The notes under the pieces are model-generated. The model saw nothing but the letters and a program-made list of their open reading frames with translations, was not told the DNA's origin and ran no database searches. From assembly GCA_017591395.1 (NCBI GenBank), contig WEDG01000471.1, forward strand, positions 1-64,000: 64,000 bases of DNA. Reading direction: 5' to 3'. A program made the position numbers and the translations under genes. Of this stretch, positions 23,850 to 36,930 are shown piece by piece. Source of the DNA: Schistocephalus solidus (Eukaryota > Platyhelminthes > Cestoda > Diphyllobothriidea > Diphyllobothriidae). The first letter of the stretch is position 1, and every line of letters begins with the position of its first letter.

Positions 23850-23981
23850 CAAGGGGCCAGCTCCAACAGCAATTGCTCTTCAACAGTATCCCCTATCACA
23901 GCTCTATCTTCTGCTGTCAGCCTGCAAACTGTTGGCCACAATGCTGCTTCTACCGGAGAACAAGGCACCACAGCTTTTTTT
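23850..23981 (+). CDS. DOP1: DOP1 homologue, exon f
   Basis: Acceptor CCTTTTCAG, donor GTGAGT, 132 nt. It encodes LYLLLSACKLLATMLLLPEN, matching the DOP1 block LYLSACKLLDLALLLPAE. It begins with the third base of a codon, whereas exon e ends in phase 0, so at least one unseen exon of length 3n+2 must lie between 16182 and 23849. Confidence 0.88.
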
Positions 23982-24059
23982 GTGAGTTTAGTCCATCTCC
24001 CTTGCTTCGGCTAACTTACTGCTCTTTTTTCTCCTTTCGCCTATCTCATTTGGAACACG

Positions 24060-25684
24060 GTGGTAGGTAGGGTAGGGGGTGGGTATTTACAGTCCATCGA
24101 ACTGGGTTGGACGAAGGAAGGAATACGGGTGTTCTGTTTTTAGTTTTCTGGGGCTCTCGTCTGCGTGAACACATACCGAGGGAGCAATCACCAGTGGCGG
24201 AGTTGTATTGTCAATTTAAATGAACTGCGTTGACGCTCCTTGCAGGTTTATTAACTACCATTAGTCCACCATACTCCCACCCTGATTTTAACTCCGATGG
24301 AGCTGGGCATGCAGCCTAATGCCTGGTCGTGGTCGACAATGTGGATCAGTGCTTCAACTGGTTAAGCTACAGGCTAGACCATTGGACACTGCGAAACGTG
24401 ATTTTTTGACTGGATATTACTTCACTTTTGGCAGGGTATTATGAAGGAGTGCTGGAACTCCGGCCTCAGAGGTGTGCACGCTTTTTTAAATCTAGAAAAA
24501 AGCAATAAAGAGTGAAATGACCGCTTTTGACTTAGTTATTTTCGTCAGCCAATGGTACCCAGCCCTAGCATAGACTGTTGAATACCAGACCGTTTGGACC
24601 AGAACCCCTCCCCCCAACATTTGAACCATGACCTCAAGTTTTGTTCATAAAAATCGTGGCTATTCATCGATGTGTCCTGACTGTAGGTTAGTTGTAAGCC
24701 GGGGTTACTTTGTTGTAGCATGATGCATAACATAGACGTCAGTGACGACTCATTCATGCCACTTTCCTTGTTATTGTTGGCTAATCTGGGGTGCAAGAGG
24801 TGTTGTTTATTCAGATAATGTATGAAATGGCTTTCTGGTTGGTTCTCATGCTCTTGATCTGCTGAATGGATGAAGGGCGATGGAAGGGACTGGTCGAAAC
24901 GCTATAGATGAAGACGAGAGGATTGGCACAATTCGGTCTCTAGTTGCACTAAGATACCTCTCCAAAGGTGATGTATTTCTTTCACGCCTACACTATACCG
25001 TGTTTCCTTCGACAGCACAAAGGGTGGTCTTGTGTGTGCGGGTAGAGGTGTATTTGTTACTGTATACATATCGCTGTGTGTGAAGTTTGCAGCACATTTC
25101 GGGAGTGTCTGAGAGCCACTTAGAATGTTGTTTTTCCTTATGCTCTCCCAAACTTGGGCGAGTATTCTGTGAGAAAAATGCATGTAAGGCTTCGGAATCT
25201 CTGAGACCTTTCGTAACGACCGTGCTCATGAATGCAACATGCCCCAAAGGTACATGTCCGTGCATGACAGTTGGTTCATTTTCAAGCAATTCGAGATGCA
25301 CATGGTCAACTATATCGGTCTGTATTAACTGCATTTCACATAGGAGAGCCAAGGACGGAATCGGGTTGGCAAATGAAGGCGGTGCACCCGAGCAGCATGC
25401 CTGGTCAATAAAGGTCACTGGACTCTAGATAACATCATCTTCAGCACGTTTTCTCCAACATTTCAAAAAGATCAACTTTTGTTTGCCCAAATACGGCCTC
25501 AGGCTCTAAGGAAAGTTGCTCCGTAGAAATGCCATACCACGACCATGACGACGACGATGACCACCACCACCACCACCACCACCTTCATCATCGAATTCGA
25601 CTGCTACTGCAACTAAGAGAGCAGCACGACGAGTGGCCAGGCCTTAATTTCTGATTACTTTCTCTTTCTTCCTCCGTTTTTTAG
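24060..25684. other. DOP1 intron between exons f and g
   Basis: A 1.7-kb intron without a recognised element. Overlapping 100-140-codon frames on both strands at 24900-25430 have no family resemblance. A short CCA/CAC repeat lies near 25560-25582. Confidence 0.45.
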
Positions 25685-25808
25685 CCATAGGTGGGTGTTT
25701 GTTGCTGGATTGTCACTGGACAATGACAATGAAAATCAGTACTCCGACGAGGGCGAAAACGCTGCCTTCACACCATATATGACTCAAATTGCGATGGCAC
25801 TGGCTCAG
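25685..25808 (+). CDS. DOP1: DOP1 homologue, exon g
   Basis: Acceptor TTTTTTAG, donor GTGGGT, 124 nt. Its first base completes the TT left by exon f, giving a junction that reads PQLFFHRWVFV, colinear with animal DOP1 PQFQMYRWAF. An acid-rich stretch follows (DNDNENQYSDEGEN), then FTPYMTQIAMALAQ, ending in phase 0. Confidence 0.85.
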
Positions 25809-25864
25809 GTGGGTTTCTGTCCACGCTTTTTTCTGACATCTGCTTGACCTTTTGCTCACGATAG

Positions 25865-26116
25865 TCGTCAATAGCTGCACGTGATTCTTGGATCTCCTGT
25901 TATTTGGCTGCAGCAGAGAAGGGGTCGACGTCTCCAGATCCGCTGCCAAATATCGTCATGCGTGGAGAGGTCCAACTCGCGACATCATCAAGGCCGGTTA
26001 GATCAGAAATGTACGCAGTTGTACCAAGTACATTTGGCCCTGACCTTCAGTTGGTTGACACCCGTTCAAGTAGCGCAGTGCTAAATATTTCGGCGAGTCA
26101 GTGGGGAATGCGCTGA
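25865..26116 (+). CDS. DOP1: Probable terminal exon of the DOP1 homologue
   Basis: A strong acceptor (CTTGACCTTTTGCTCACGATAG, ending at 25864) opens an 84-codon frame in the phase required by exon g; it closes at a TGA at 26114-26116. The peptide begins SSIAARDSWISCYLAAAEKG and includes DPLPNIVMRGEVQLATSS. I do not recall a matching conserved block in other DOP1 proteins, whose extreme C-termini vary, so the assignment rests on position, phase and splice signal. A different acceptor at 25913 would give another frame with a stop at 26084. No clear polyadenylation signal was assigned. Confidence 0.55.
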   Translation, partial: SSIAARDSWISCYLAAAEKGSTSPDPLPNIVMRGEVQLATSSRPVRSEMYAVVPSTFGPDLQLVDTRSSSAVLNISASQWGMR

Positions 26117-26699
26117 CCTTCCTCTCAGAAACCGCACATGACCGTCCTATTTGGCGCAGGATATGACGTGGTGGGAAGGGCCTCCGTCTTTGGCTTTCTA
26201 CACGCCTGTGTGATGAGTTATAAGACGCTCACAGATCCGTCGCAGTTCACTAAGCGCGTCGCGCGCCATGCGTTTTCGTCACCTCGATTTCGGTCGAACA
26301 CACCGGTCTCGCAACCCGTTTGAGGAGACGGATATCTAGTTCAATCGTATGCGCAACATCACTGCTTGCGTGCTCCCCGTGTGGATGATTGTTTTAATCA
26401 AGCTGAGTCTCAGCGCCGATTGGGGAGTTCGTTGCACTTGGTAATGGATTGGGAGCTCTTAAGCCATAATTCAAGCACCTCGCGGCCCACGCGATTGTCA
26501 CCTCTCGTGCCTCATCGAACTTGAATGCGCGGCTGGGTCTCGCGAAGGAGAATAGAATTACGGTACATGTACCTCACTCTCCCCTCCGTCCTCCACCTGG
26601 ACACGGTGTCGTGACCGGTGTCTCCCGGAGGAGGGAGAGGCGCGGACGGAGCCGCCCACATAAGTGCTGCCACACCTGTCTCGGATGCCACGGGGTGGG

Positions 26700-27560
26700 A
26701 GTGCAATAGGGGCATCGATGAAAACGTGGGCAGTGCAACAGTTGAGTCAGGTCCGGCAGGTGTATTTTGGTGCTTCTGGCACTGGTTCGTTGGTCTCTGT
26801 GCGATGGATCCGCAAGTGACTGACCAGGCCGATGCGTAATATGCATATGTGGTGACAATGAGGACAAGATAAGTCGGGAGGTGCTGAGCCTGCGGGGGTT
26901 CAGCTGCTGCTGGTACTGGTAGTTGATCTCATGGGAGGACTATGGGGATTGTTAATGGGTGCGCAAGATGTGCTGACATCGCGGTGGATTCCGCTTTCGT
27001 GGATGCGCATGTGACCAATCAGGCCCATGCCATGATTGAATGCGCGTGGGCAGTGCGGACATTGGAGGCGGCGGTTTCTGCTGTGTGTTGGTGCTGCAGG
27101 CACTAGTTCGCTAGCCTCTTTGCGATGGATTCGCAAGTGAACGACCAGGCCGATGTGTGTGGTGAATGTGCGATCGCAATGAGGACACGTTAGTACCGAG
27201 TCCGCATCGCAGGTACTGGGGACGGTGGTGGTGTTGGCGGTAGCAGGAGGCCACTGAAGTGGCGGGGATGGGGCAAGTGGTTTTCGTCGCCGTGATCGGC
27301 GCAGGTGTTGGAGTATGGTATCGGTGATCGTGAGCGGCGGGGCATCGATGAAGTTGTTATCAGTGATTGGGGCGGTCGCGTTTGTGGGGTCTGAGACAAG
27401 TGTCGCAGAGGTGGATGTTATAGGATTTTTGTTGCATTTAGTTCGAAGATGTTCGACCAGGCTGATTCGCGCTTGGAGTGTGCGTTAAAAGCGTGGGCAG
27501 GTAGGGAGGGTTAAGACATTGACGGTGTTCATTCGCGGTGGTTGTGACTTGCTAACCGCC
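26700..27560 (-). pseudogene. LINE copy 1: C-terminal C2H2 zinc-finger region
   Basis: Read on the minus strand, finger units follow one another: a CDRTFTTHIGLVVHLRIHRK unit (about 27115-27190), CPHCPRAFNHGMGLIGHMRI (about 27000-27075), and further decayed ones near 26720-26870 and 27430-27500. They are spaced by proline/threonine-rich linkers with THRNRR-like basic patches. The region is continuous in order with the RT at 27.6-29.1 kb. C-terminal fingers on a LINE ORF presumably bind the RNA or target DNA (inference). Frameshifts separate the fingers here. Confidence 0.85.
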
Positions 27561-27599
27561 CTTTTGGCATTAGCAGCGGTGATCCGGTTAGCCTCATAG

Positions 27600-29150
27600 A
27601 TTGCTGCACCAGTTTTCACGGATCTTCTATATGCTTATGCATCTTGGACTAGGTCCTCCCAGGTCACCGGGTTGATTTGCAATTGCTTCAGAGATTTCTT
27701 CAAAGTTTCCTTGTAGCGTCGTTTTTTTACCCGTAGCGACATCTCCGTACGAAATTCGTTTGTGTAGTCTTTCGTTCATTCTCACCCGGTGGCCGCTCCA
27801 TCGCAGTTGTACGTGCCTCAGCATGGCGTGGATGCGGAGGATTCCAGTTTGATCCAGGACTTCCGTGGCCGGGATCCTGTCTTGTCATCTCAGGTTCAGT
27901 ATTCTGCGGAGGCAGCTGAGATGGAAGTGATTTGACTTCCCGTAAAGGAGTGTCGTCAAGACGACGGCCTTGCACATCTTCAGTTTGGTTTTCAGGTGAA
28001 TACCGTGGCGATTCCACATGGAAGTCTGCAGTCGGCTGGAGGCCTGACTGACTTTGGAGATCCGCCGTGCAACCTCGTCATCGATTTTTGTGTTGCGTAA
28101 CAGGGTGCTTCCCAGATAAGCAAAGTTTTCCACATTGTTGAGTTGAGCGCCGTTGAAATTGATTCGAGGAACACTGTATTCCGCACTGGGCTGCGGTTGT
28201 TGCATGACCACCGTTTTGATTGTACTGATTGTTAATCCGAAATTGGTGCAGCCTGTGGCGAAGAGGTTAATGCTCCTTTGCATGTCCTCTTCCGTCACGG
28301 TGTTAAGGGCGCAGTCGTTCGCGAAGAGCATGTCATGGACTGTTCCCATAGACACGCGCGTTGTGGCCTGCTTACGTTGACTGTTGAGAAGGCGCCTGTC
28401 AGTTCTGTAGGCGATACGGACACCAGGTTACTCATCATGGTAGGCGTCCATCAGCATAGCAGAGAACATGAGAATGAAGAGGGTGGTGGCCAGTACGCAG
28501 CCCTGCTTCACTCCGTTGGTCACTGTGAATGCTTCGGATACCGTCCCGTTTTCAGTGACGTGCGCCGTCGTCCCGTTATGAAACTGACGCACCATGTGCG
28601 TGAACCGCTTAGGACAGCTAAATTTCTGCATGACTTTCCACAGTCCGTCGCGATTCACCGTGTCAACGGTTTTCTTCAGATCCACGAAAGTAGTGTAGAG
28701 GTGGGTACGCATTTCGTGGCACTTCTCTTGTAGCTGGAGAGCGGTAAATATCATGTCGGCTGTTCCGCGGTGTCGTTGGAAGCCACATTGGCTTTCTGTG
28801 AGCAGGCCCAGGTCTAAGTGACCTTTCAGACGATTGAGAATTATGCAAGCGAAGATCTTCCCTGTGATGTTGAGCAACGAGATGATTCTATGGTTATCAC
28901 ATAGTTGCCGGTTCCCCTTCCACATGTAGAGATGGACGATGGTCGCGTCTTTGAAATCTTGAGGAACTTGTCCTTGGCGCCGCATCTCCTGGAATAGTGT
29001 TGTGAGTTCTGCCATCAGCCGGGAAAAACCGTGCTTGTAGAATTCCTGTGGGATTGCGTCGGATCCCGGTGCTTTACCGCTGGAAATCTGCTGCACGGCC
29101 CGGATGGTTTCTGCTAGGGAAGGCGGCAGATCTAGGTCGTTGTTCGTGTC
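27600..29150 (-). pseudogene. LINE copy 1: reverse transcriptase domain
   Basis: The best-preserved piece is 28428-29096 (222 codons, minus), with QQISSGKAPGSDAIPQEFYK, RIISLLNITGKIFACI, FQRHRGTADMIFTALQLQEK and TNGVKQGCVLATTLF. This is a typical non-LTR RT with endonuclease-type LINE motifs, most like the RTE-like families of flatworms (clade uncertain). The next piece, 27885-28355, reads GTVHDMLFANDCALNT; the catalytic YADD-type box is degraded to FAND. 27627-27824 continues the RT tail. Frameshift at about 28360-28430 and the lost aspartate show it is inactive. Confidence 0.88.
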
Positions 29151-29389
29151 CAGTTAAGGGAGTCGGTCAATGGCAGCATCGGAAATGGCTGATTAGCTAT
29201 TAAGGACACTTCTGAAGTGCTCGACCCAGTGCTTCAGAATTTGCGATTTCTCTGTCAGCAGTGCTGTGCCGTCAGAGCTGAGCAGCGATGCGGTCCCCTT
29301 GATACACGGGCCGTTGATGACCTCGATGGCTTGAAGAAGTTTTTAATTGCATTGCGGTACCTCTTCCCTTGGATTTCCTCAGCTTTTCG

Positions 29390-30680
29390 GATCATCCAGG
29401 CGTCCTGCATCTCCCGCAGCCGTTGCTGTACAAGGCGGCGGCATCTGAAGAAGGCTGCTTTAGTGGCGTCAGCCGGAAGATCCGTGTAAGCTTATCGTAG
29501 TCCATTCTTCTCCGCGAGTAAGTTGCTGATGTCGGCGTCATTGTCGTTAAACCAGTCCAGGTGTTGACGGTGTGCGCGTCCGAGGACTTCGATGGTGGTG
29601 GACTAGATGACATTTGGTAGTTGACACCATCGTGTCTCCACAGTGGCAGGTTCTCCAGTTTCTGGGTTATTTGGATGCTGAAATCAAAACAGGCAAATTT
29701 AACAAAAGAGTATGTAACTTACCTGGTGGTCGCTTACCTTGGGGACTTCGTCAGGGTTAAAGTCGGAGCCTCATCTGGGAAATGACGAGGCGGTGATCCG
29801 TCCAACCATCGGCATTGTCGATCGCCTTGATTACCAGCACGTCCTGTCGATCTATCCTCCGGACGAGAACATAGTCCAGCAGCTGTCATCACCGCGAACG
29901 AGGTTGCATCCACGTGGCCTTCTCCCGCGTCGGAAGGCGGAAGAAGGTGGTGGTCAGCAGGAGATGGTGTTCCGCGCACGTTCGTAGAAGAAGGAGACCG
30001 TTATCGTTACAGCTACCGAGACCGTGGGGTCCCAGCACTCCCTGCCAGGCAGGGTGGTCTTTCCCGACGCGGGTTTTGAAGTCACCAAGGACAATTAACT
30101 TGTCCACCTTCGGCGCAGTCGCCAGGAGGGCGTGCATGTCCTAGTAGAATTTGTCCTTCGCCGCATCAGTGCTCGTCATTGGGGGAGCGTAGGCTCTGAT
30201 GATGGTGGCCAACTTGTCTCCTTGAAGAGGCAGCCGGAAGCTCATCAGGCGATCATTGATACCCTGCGGCAGACAGGGCAGACGTCCCACGATGTCGTTC
30301 CAGGTTGCAAAGGCGACACCAGCGTCGCGTCTCTCTGCCTTTGGCCGGCCGCTCCAGAAGAAGGTGGAGCCGGCACCACCTCCTCCAGCTGACCCTGCTC
30401 AGCAATCGGGTCTCGCTGAGAGCAGCAATTTTCACCTTGTAGCGCGCCAGTTACCGAGCGACTAGCGCCGTCCTCCGTTCCGGCCGGTTGCTCCTAGGAT
30501 TGCCTGAAAAGGAACGAACATAGGAGGCTGCTAGTGTTACCGGACTCATCCGAGCAACCCGGGGAGGGTATGGCGGAAGGATGGGGATGCGGGGTATTGT
30601 TTGTTTGAGTTTTATAACCACGTATTTTGCCATCTGTGAGCCGCGGCCGATTGCAGAAGACGTGAGACCTAGCATTTGTT
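29390..30680 (-). pseudogene. LINE copy 1: apurinic-type (EEP) endonuclease domain
   Basis: On the minus strand, a frame ending at 30451 contains NPRSNRPERRTALVAR and is followed after an in-frame stop by KIAALSETRLL, the N-terminal EEP motif with its catalytic Glu. 29889-30137 contains [18 protein letters not shown] (GDFN-like motif). 29734-29979 holds, in a shifted frame, the DGWTDHRLVIS C-terminal motif with the catalytic Asp-His. 29390-29613 is the endonuclease-RT linker. Domain order EEP, RT, zinc fingers makes this the longest LINE copy here (about 4 kb). Confidence 0.85.
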
Positions 30681-30689
30681 TAGGGCACC

Positions 30690-31480
30690 TTTTCTAGCCC
30701 TTTCCTCAGCGAGGAGGCAAGCAGTGCCATCCCTAAATAGGGCCTCTTGGACATCTCAGGCGGCTGCCGAACTCCAACTATGGGTCACGTGTTTGTTTTA
30801 ATGGGAGAGCGACCCGAGTTAGTCTGGGCTGACTACGGGGTTGCTGTCGCCCCCATCGTAGGACTTTTTGAGAGGGGGGAGGTGGGAAGAACCCAACTTC
30901 GAAGAGCCACAAGTGAGATTTGGATACCAGTTGGAGGCGGCCACAGGATCATTCGCCACCTGTACGAGACAAATCGAGCGACCAAATGCTATCTGTGTGT
31001 TGCTACCCCTAACTAGTTGCTCTACACCCCCCTCACACACAAACACACACATGCGCATACCACCCATCGTTTTGTGATGAGAACTATTGTAAATGAAGTG
31101 ATTTACTTGTTAAGTGGAGAACCGGCGCAGCATCGTGCTAACTGGTTTGCATACTGCAAGCTAATCACAGAAAACTGATGCTGGGTGCGATTACTAAGTG
31201 ATCACCTTGCCCCAAGCTGCCGGTTGCCTGCGATTTTCTTGCTGCAGCAAACTACATCTCACACTCGGGTGGTTATTTCCGTGAGAAAGGTTACCAGCAT
31301 GATAGTTGAGACACTCCGCTCACCCCCAGCCCATGCTGCCGATTCGTGAATTCACTAGAAGGAGGTGAACGACATAACCCGTAAATAATAAATGTCGATC
31401 TCATGAGGCCAGACCCTCAATAAAGCTATCATTTCAATACGAGCAGGCCTTTACCCGCGTACCTTATGTACGTTTATTTT
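30690..31480. other. Flank of the LINE, no gene recognised
   Basis: Short overlapping frames at 30747-31077 on both strands carry no known domain. A small CACA tract lies near 31030-31050. Confidence 0.4.
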
Positions 31481-31551
31481 CAATGACTCGAACGTTCGTA
31501 CATTTAGATACTGTTTATTCATCCTCCAGCTTACTGAATCCTCCTTCTCCA

Positions 31552-32665
<1,114 letters not shown>

Positions 32666-32734
32666 ACTACCACCACTACGAGTTCTTCCACTACCGTTGC
32701 TATCGCTACTTCTAACGATCTTTCGTGATCTACC

Positions 32735-33040
32735 ATGAATAACTTTGTCGTTATCCTCAGCGTTCTTGTCGCTGTCTGCTCTATTCTAGCCTCACACCTA
32801 ATGTTCTTCGTATTTTCGACCAGATACACGGACCTTCCTCCGTTCCACGCCCTGCATCTCTCCCATCGGTTCAGTCTGCCTGTTATTCTCTCCTTGCACT
32901 ACGCCATGTATCGAAGTTCAGTCAACTGGAGCCATTTTTCTACAGGTATAATCATTCCCATGCCCCAGTGTGAAATTGCTCGTTTTTTTCGCAAGGTGAA
33001 CGACAGTAAGTCTATTGAAGAGCGAACCGATCTAATGTAA
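32735..33040 (+). CDS. Hypothetical 101-codon ORF, uncertain
   Basis: The ORF starts immediately after the trinucleotide tract and would encode a hydrophobic N-terminal segment (NNFVVILSVLVAVCSILASH) that could be a signal anchor or membrane helix, followed by a basic, Ser-rich part. No family resemblance was seen, no partner exon was identified, and a random ORF is quite possible. Confidence 0.2.
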   Translation: MNNFVVILSVLVAVCSILASHLMFFVFSTRYTDLPPFHALHLSHRFSLPVILSLHYAMYRSSVNWSHFSTGIIIPMPQCEIARFFRKVNDSKSIEERTDLM

Positions 33041-36000
33041 CCGGTGCTCTAGTATGTCACACATACAAATGAGGAATTTGAAGCACACTGAAACGTTTGC
33101 ATTGTTTTCATTCAGCCACTGAGGGTTTCGGCACTGATCTTTTCTTTTGAGCACCGGAACAGCAAAAGGCATGTGGGGTGACTTACGGAAACTGGCTTCT
33201 GCAAGGTGTTTTCGATTAGAAAGATTTTCCTAAGTGTGGTTATCACAGGGAAAATAGTACAGCATAATTGCGAGGTATTTCAGTCACGAAAGAATTCTAG
33301 ATTTTGAATTTGCGTCTTTCCGTTCGTCTACAAAACGAACACTTGGTAAAAAATGGCTACTTACACAGTGTGCATTTGTTTGCTATTTATTTTAGATGCA
33401 TCATAAATTCAAGTATATTTTACAGAAAACCAATAAAATCTTTTTGTTTGTGTGCATTTTTAGCAAATTGTATACCTGAAGAAGTGTTTTCTTACCGTTT
33501 CTATTTTGTAATTATGAAGTCCGCGAAATGTCTTCTTCTAGTACGACCTCTTATATGCCCGTTAATTAATACTAATTAATTAATTAATACTAATTTTGAA
33601 GTATACAGCATGGCATTCATCTTTAAGTTATTTGAGCCCTAAATGACATCTTATTGAAAATACCGATAAATGTATGATTTTCCGAAAGTGGACGTCAGGC
33701 AGTTTTGCAATCGTAAGCGCAAGTGTACCTACAGATCGGGTTCAAAATTATTTTGGAATTGAAAAAGCTTTTAAAACCTCTAGCCAAGTTTAAAATTTAA
33801 ATCCGAAGTGATTTTATATCAAATAAATACAATATGGTTTGTTTTTATGGATTTTTAAAAAAAATCAAATGTATTTAAATATTTATAAGGGTCTTAGAAA
33901 TCAATGTGGTAAATACATCGTGCACAATTAGTTCCTTTTTTGAGTGTAATTTTGACGGGCTGTTGAAGGAAAAGTCATTCAAAAGCCAGCATCCTGTCGT
34001 GACTGAAAGTACATGCGGTTATGTTGCATGCGAATCATTATTACAACATCATATTCACTAGAAAACACATTTCAGGTCCGCTGCTGTAGGTTTCTTTCGG
34101 AATCTTGATCGATTGTCAGTGATTCTCGTGGGTAGTATATTCATTTGGTGTTCCACAGTTGTGCCTAAGCACGGCAGGAGTCAAAAAAACACAACAAACT
34201 AGGTCATCAAGGGGCCTCTTGTACTTTTGCCTTGATTTCCCTTATTGCTGATGTGACGAGGTTGTCTGGAGAATTCAATTGGCGTCTGTTTTCCAGACCT
34301 CGCCTTGCGGTTTTTATTTCGCCTTGCGTGCCCTTTTGTTTATACATAATTGCCCAAAATGGTTGTCGCAGTAATCACTGTGCACGTGATAGTTCGACCG
34401 CCATATGTGGTCAGTCCCAATAAGTACTCCGGGTAGGTTGCCTTGCATGTGAGTTTGTTTATAGCGAAGCAAAATTCAACAGCGTGCACTCTTTGGCTTG
34501 CTCCACGCTGAAGGCTAAGCTTGAGCACGTTGGCTGAGATGGTTTGCCAACCCGTGTGCGCGTGCCACGCACTGGATACCCTCCAATTACAGACGCCTTC
34601 TGCCTAGTTTAGACGTTTTGAGGCAAATGAAGAAAGCGGAAAAGGCAAGAAAAACTGGAAGGGCTATTTCTGACATGTTAACCGTCATAAGCCAGTCATA
34701 CCCAACCCCAGGCGCTGCGGTTTCCCGCCCGAGCCTCGATTTCTTATGGAGGACTGTGGCCATGAAGTTTGCATAAGGAAGCTGAAATCGGAGAGTGATT
34801 CCTGTCCTAAGTTGGATTGACTAGTCCTCGGAGTTCAGACGATGATCTCGTTGCCTATCTTCTTGCATTGAAGAGACTAACCGCTGGATCGATCTTTCTG
34901 TCTTTGCGCTTCCATATGCCGATTGGCTTTGCAACTCTATAAGTCGATTATTATGAGTGGCCTAAGTAGTATCCATGTCTCGATTTCCGTTAACCCATCC
35001 ATACGTGTTTAGCTTCACAAAGCACAATTTAATCGACTCCACACGCTCACCCATTTGGTGTAATTTAATATCTTCAGACGGCCGATGTACTTACCCTTTC
35101 TCTGATTTGGCAAATCTTGGTCCGAGCTGAATTTCTGGGTGAAAAATTCAAATATTTACTACCGCACTCCATTGCATTTCCGACGGATCGAAGTCTCCCT
35201 TTATGGTTTTCGCGTACAACCGTCTGATATAACTGAATCAGTATTTGAAATTAATTCCTTACTTGGTGTCAGGTTGGCCTATGGTTATTCCATGACCAAG
35301 TAATACTTGCATAATACATGTCGATGTTAACCGATGACCAGTCTTAATCGCTTTTTGCCACTAACCGGCAACTCAGTTTCTCCTTTGCCTCTCCAAGCTT
35401 GGGCAGTTCAGGCACCAGTGCCTGCGATCGACGAGAGGATTTAGAGGGCAGTCAGCATCTCCTCAACCAAATCCTCGATGCCGCCCTCTTCAGCGACTTC
35501 CTTGAACCTCTACGGACGTAAATGATCGGGCGGAGGGCGAGAGTACACAAGTGACAGCCCTTGGTCTCTCTCTCTCTCTATCCCAGCCTCTGCAGCACAT
35601 TCATTCCCTTTTGTCTTTCACTGAGCAGCTTCCAGCCAATCACAGTGAGCACTCGATGCGTGTATTCTGTCCAATGTGTTACATCGATGCCATTGGTGAT
35701 TGCGTTGAAGGACTACCGAGCTCTGTCAACAGGGAGCAGAGTAATTTTGGCTGCACTGTACCAAACTCGACATTCGGATGATGCGGATCAATGTCCCTAT
35801 TTCAGTGGGTGTGTGTGTGTATGTTCATGTTCCGTGCAAGGCTGTGAATTCTTTTATGCTGACGTCATATTCCTATCTCCTCCCAACTACAATTGTTATT
35901 CACTTGCCCGGTTGATATATTTTTAGTGCCGCCTTTGCGACTTGCTGGTGATCTGTCTTGGATTTGTGTGTCTGTTATGCTGCCTCGGCACCACATCGTA

Positions 36001-36780
36001 TCCCTTCTTTCGTTGCCTCTACCATCGTTGTGGAGTTCAGGGTTTCATTTCTAGCTCGCGTTTGTTTCAAGAATGACCCATGGACTTGTGTATGCAGGAT
36101 TTACTCTCCTTCCCCTGTTTCTTCTTTTTCATTACTCGCAGTCATTCTCTTAGCTTGCCCATACTATATTTTTCATGGTTCTTCTTTCTCTCCATTTTTG
36201 CGGGTGTGGGTCCAGGTGCGGGATAATGGCCTTATTGTGCGCTCTGCGGCCGAAAATACTTTTAAACTGCCCTAATTAACTTGTCGGACATATATGCTAT
36301 GGGACAGCCTGTTTAATACCGCATGAGGTATTCACCCTAAGTCCTTAAATCTACCTTCGGCTAGAAAATGTGATGCGAACGATAGAGTCCCGGGGAGGTC
36401 ACGCCAAAGCGGGAATCCTCAGCTTTGACCTAAAGTCTGTCCCCTGAAACGGCAAAGCCGATAACGAACAGATAGTATCCTTTAACTCATGCGCACAGTT
36501 ATTTATTCGAGGCCACACGGGGGATTATCAAGCAGACGAAACCCATCATGTGCAAAAAACGTCGGACTATTCAACGTCAAAGCCATCCATGTGTAGCCTC
36601 TTTTGGAACTGTTTTCGTGCGGTTGTTTCGTAGCTAGACCTTCATATTAGATGGTTGGCATCGGGCACCGAACCATGTTATACTTCTAGTATAAAAAAAG
36701 GAAAAAGGATTTGTTTTCTATTTTCCGCAATATAAGGACGTGAAGAACAATGCAGCGATGGCCCGACTTGTGGAATCCTG
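33041..36780. other. Low-complexity AT-rich and unique sequence, no gene recognised
   Basis: 33300-34200 is AT-rich with only short frames. 34640-34740 holds a SINE-like remnant (GGCGCTGCGG and a GAGCCTCG B-box-like end). Frames of 76-121 codons at 35550-36275 have compositions of untranslated DNA and no family match. Confidence 0.45.
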
Positions 36781-36784
36781 AGGG

Positions 36785-36925
<141 letters not shown>

Positions 36926-36930
36926 AAAGT

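Noticed and set aside
24902..25428. Overlapping 93-141-codon ORFs on both strands
   Set aside because: Mutually exclusive frames without family similarity, in the intron between two well-supported DOP1 exons.
25914..26084. Alternative last DOP1 exon using the acceptor at 25913
   Set aside because: It gives a Gln/Arg/Cys-rich frame of poorer composition than the exon opened by the stronger acceptor ending at 25864, though it is not excluded.
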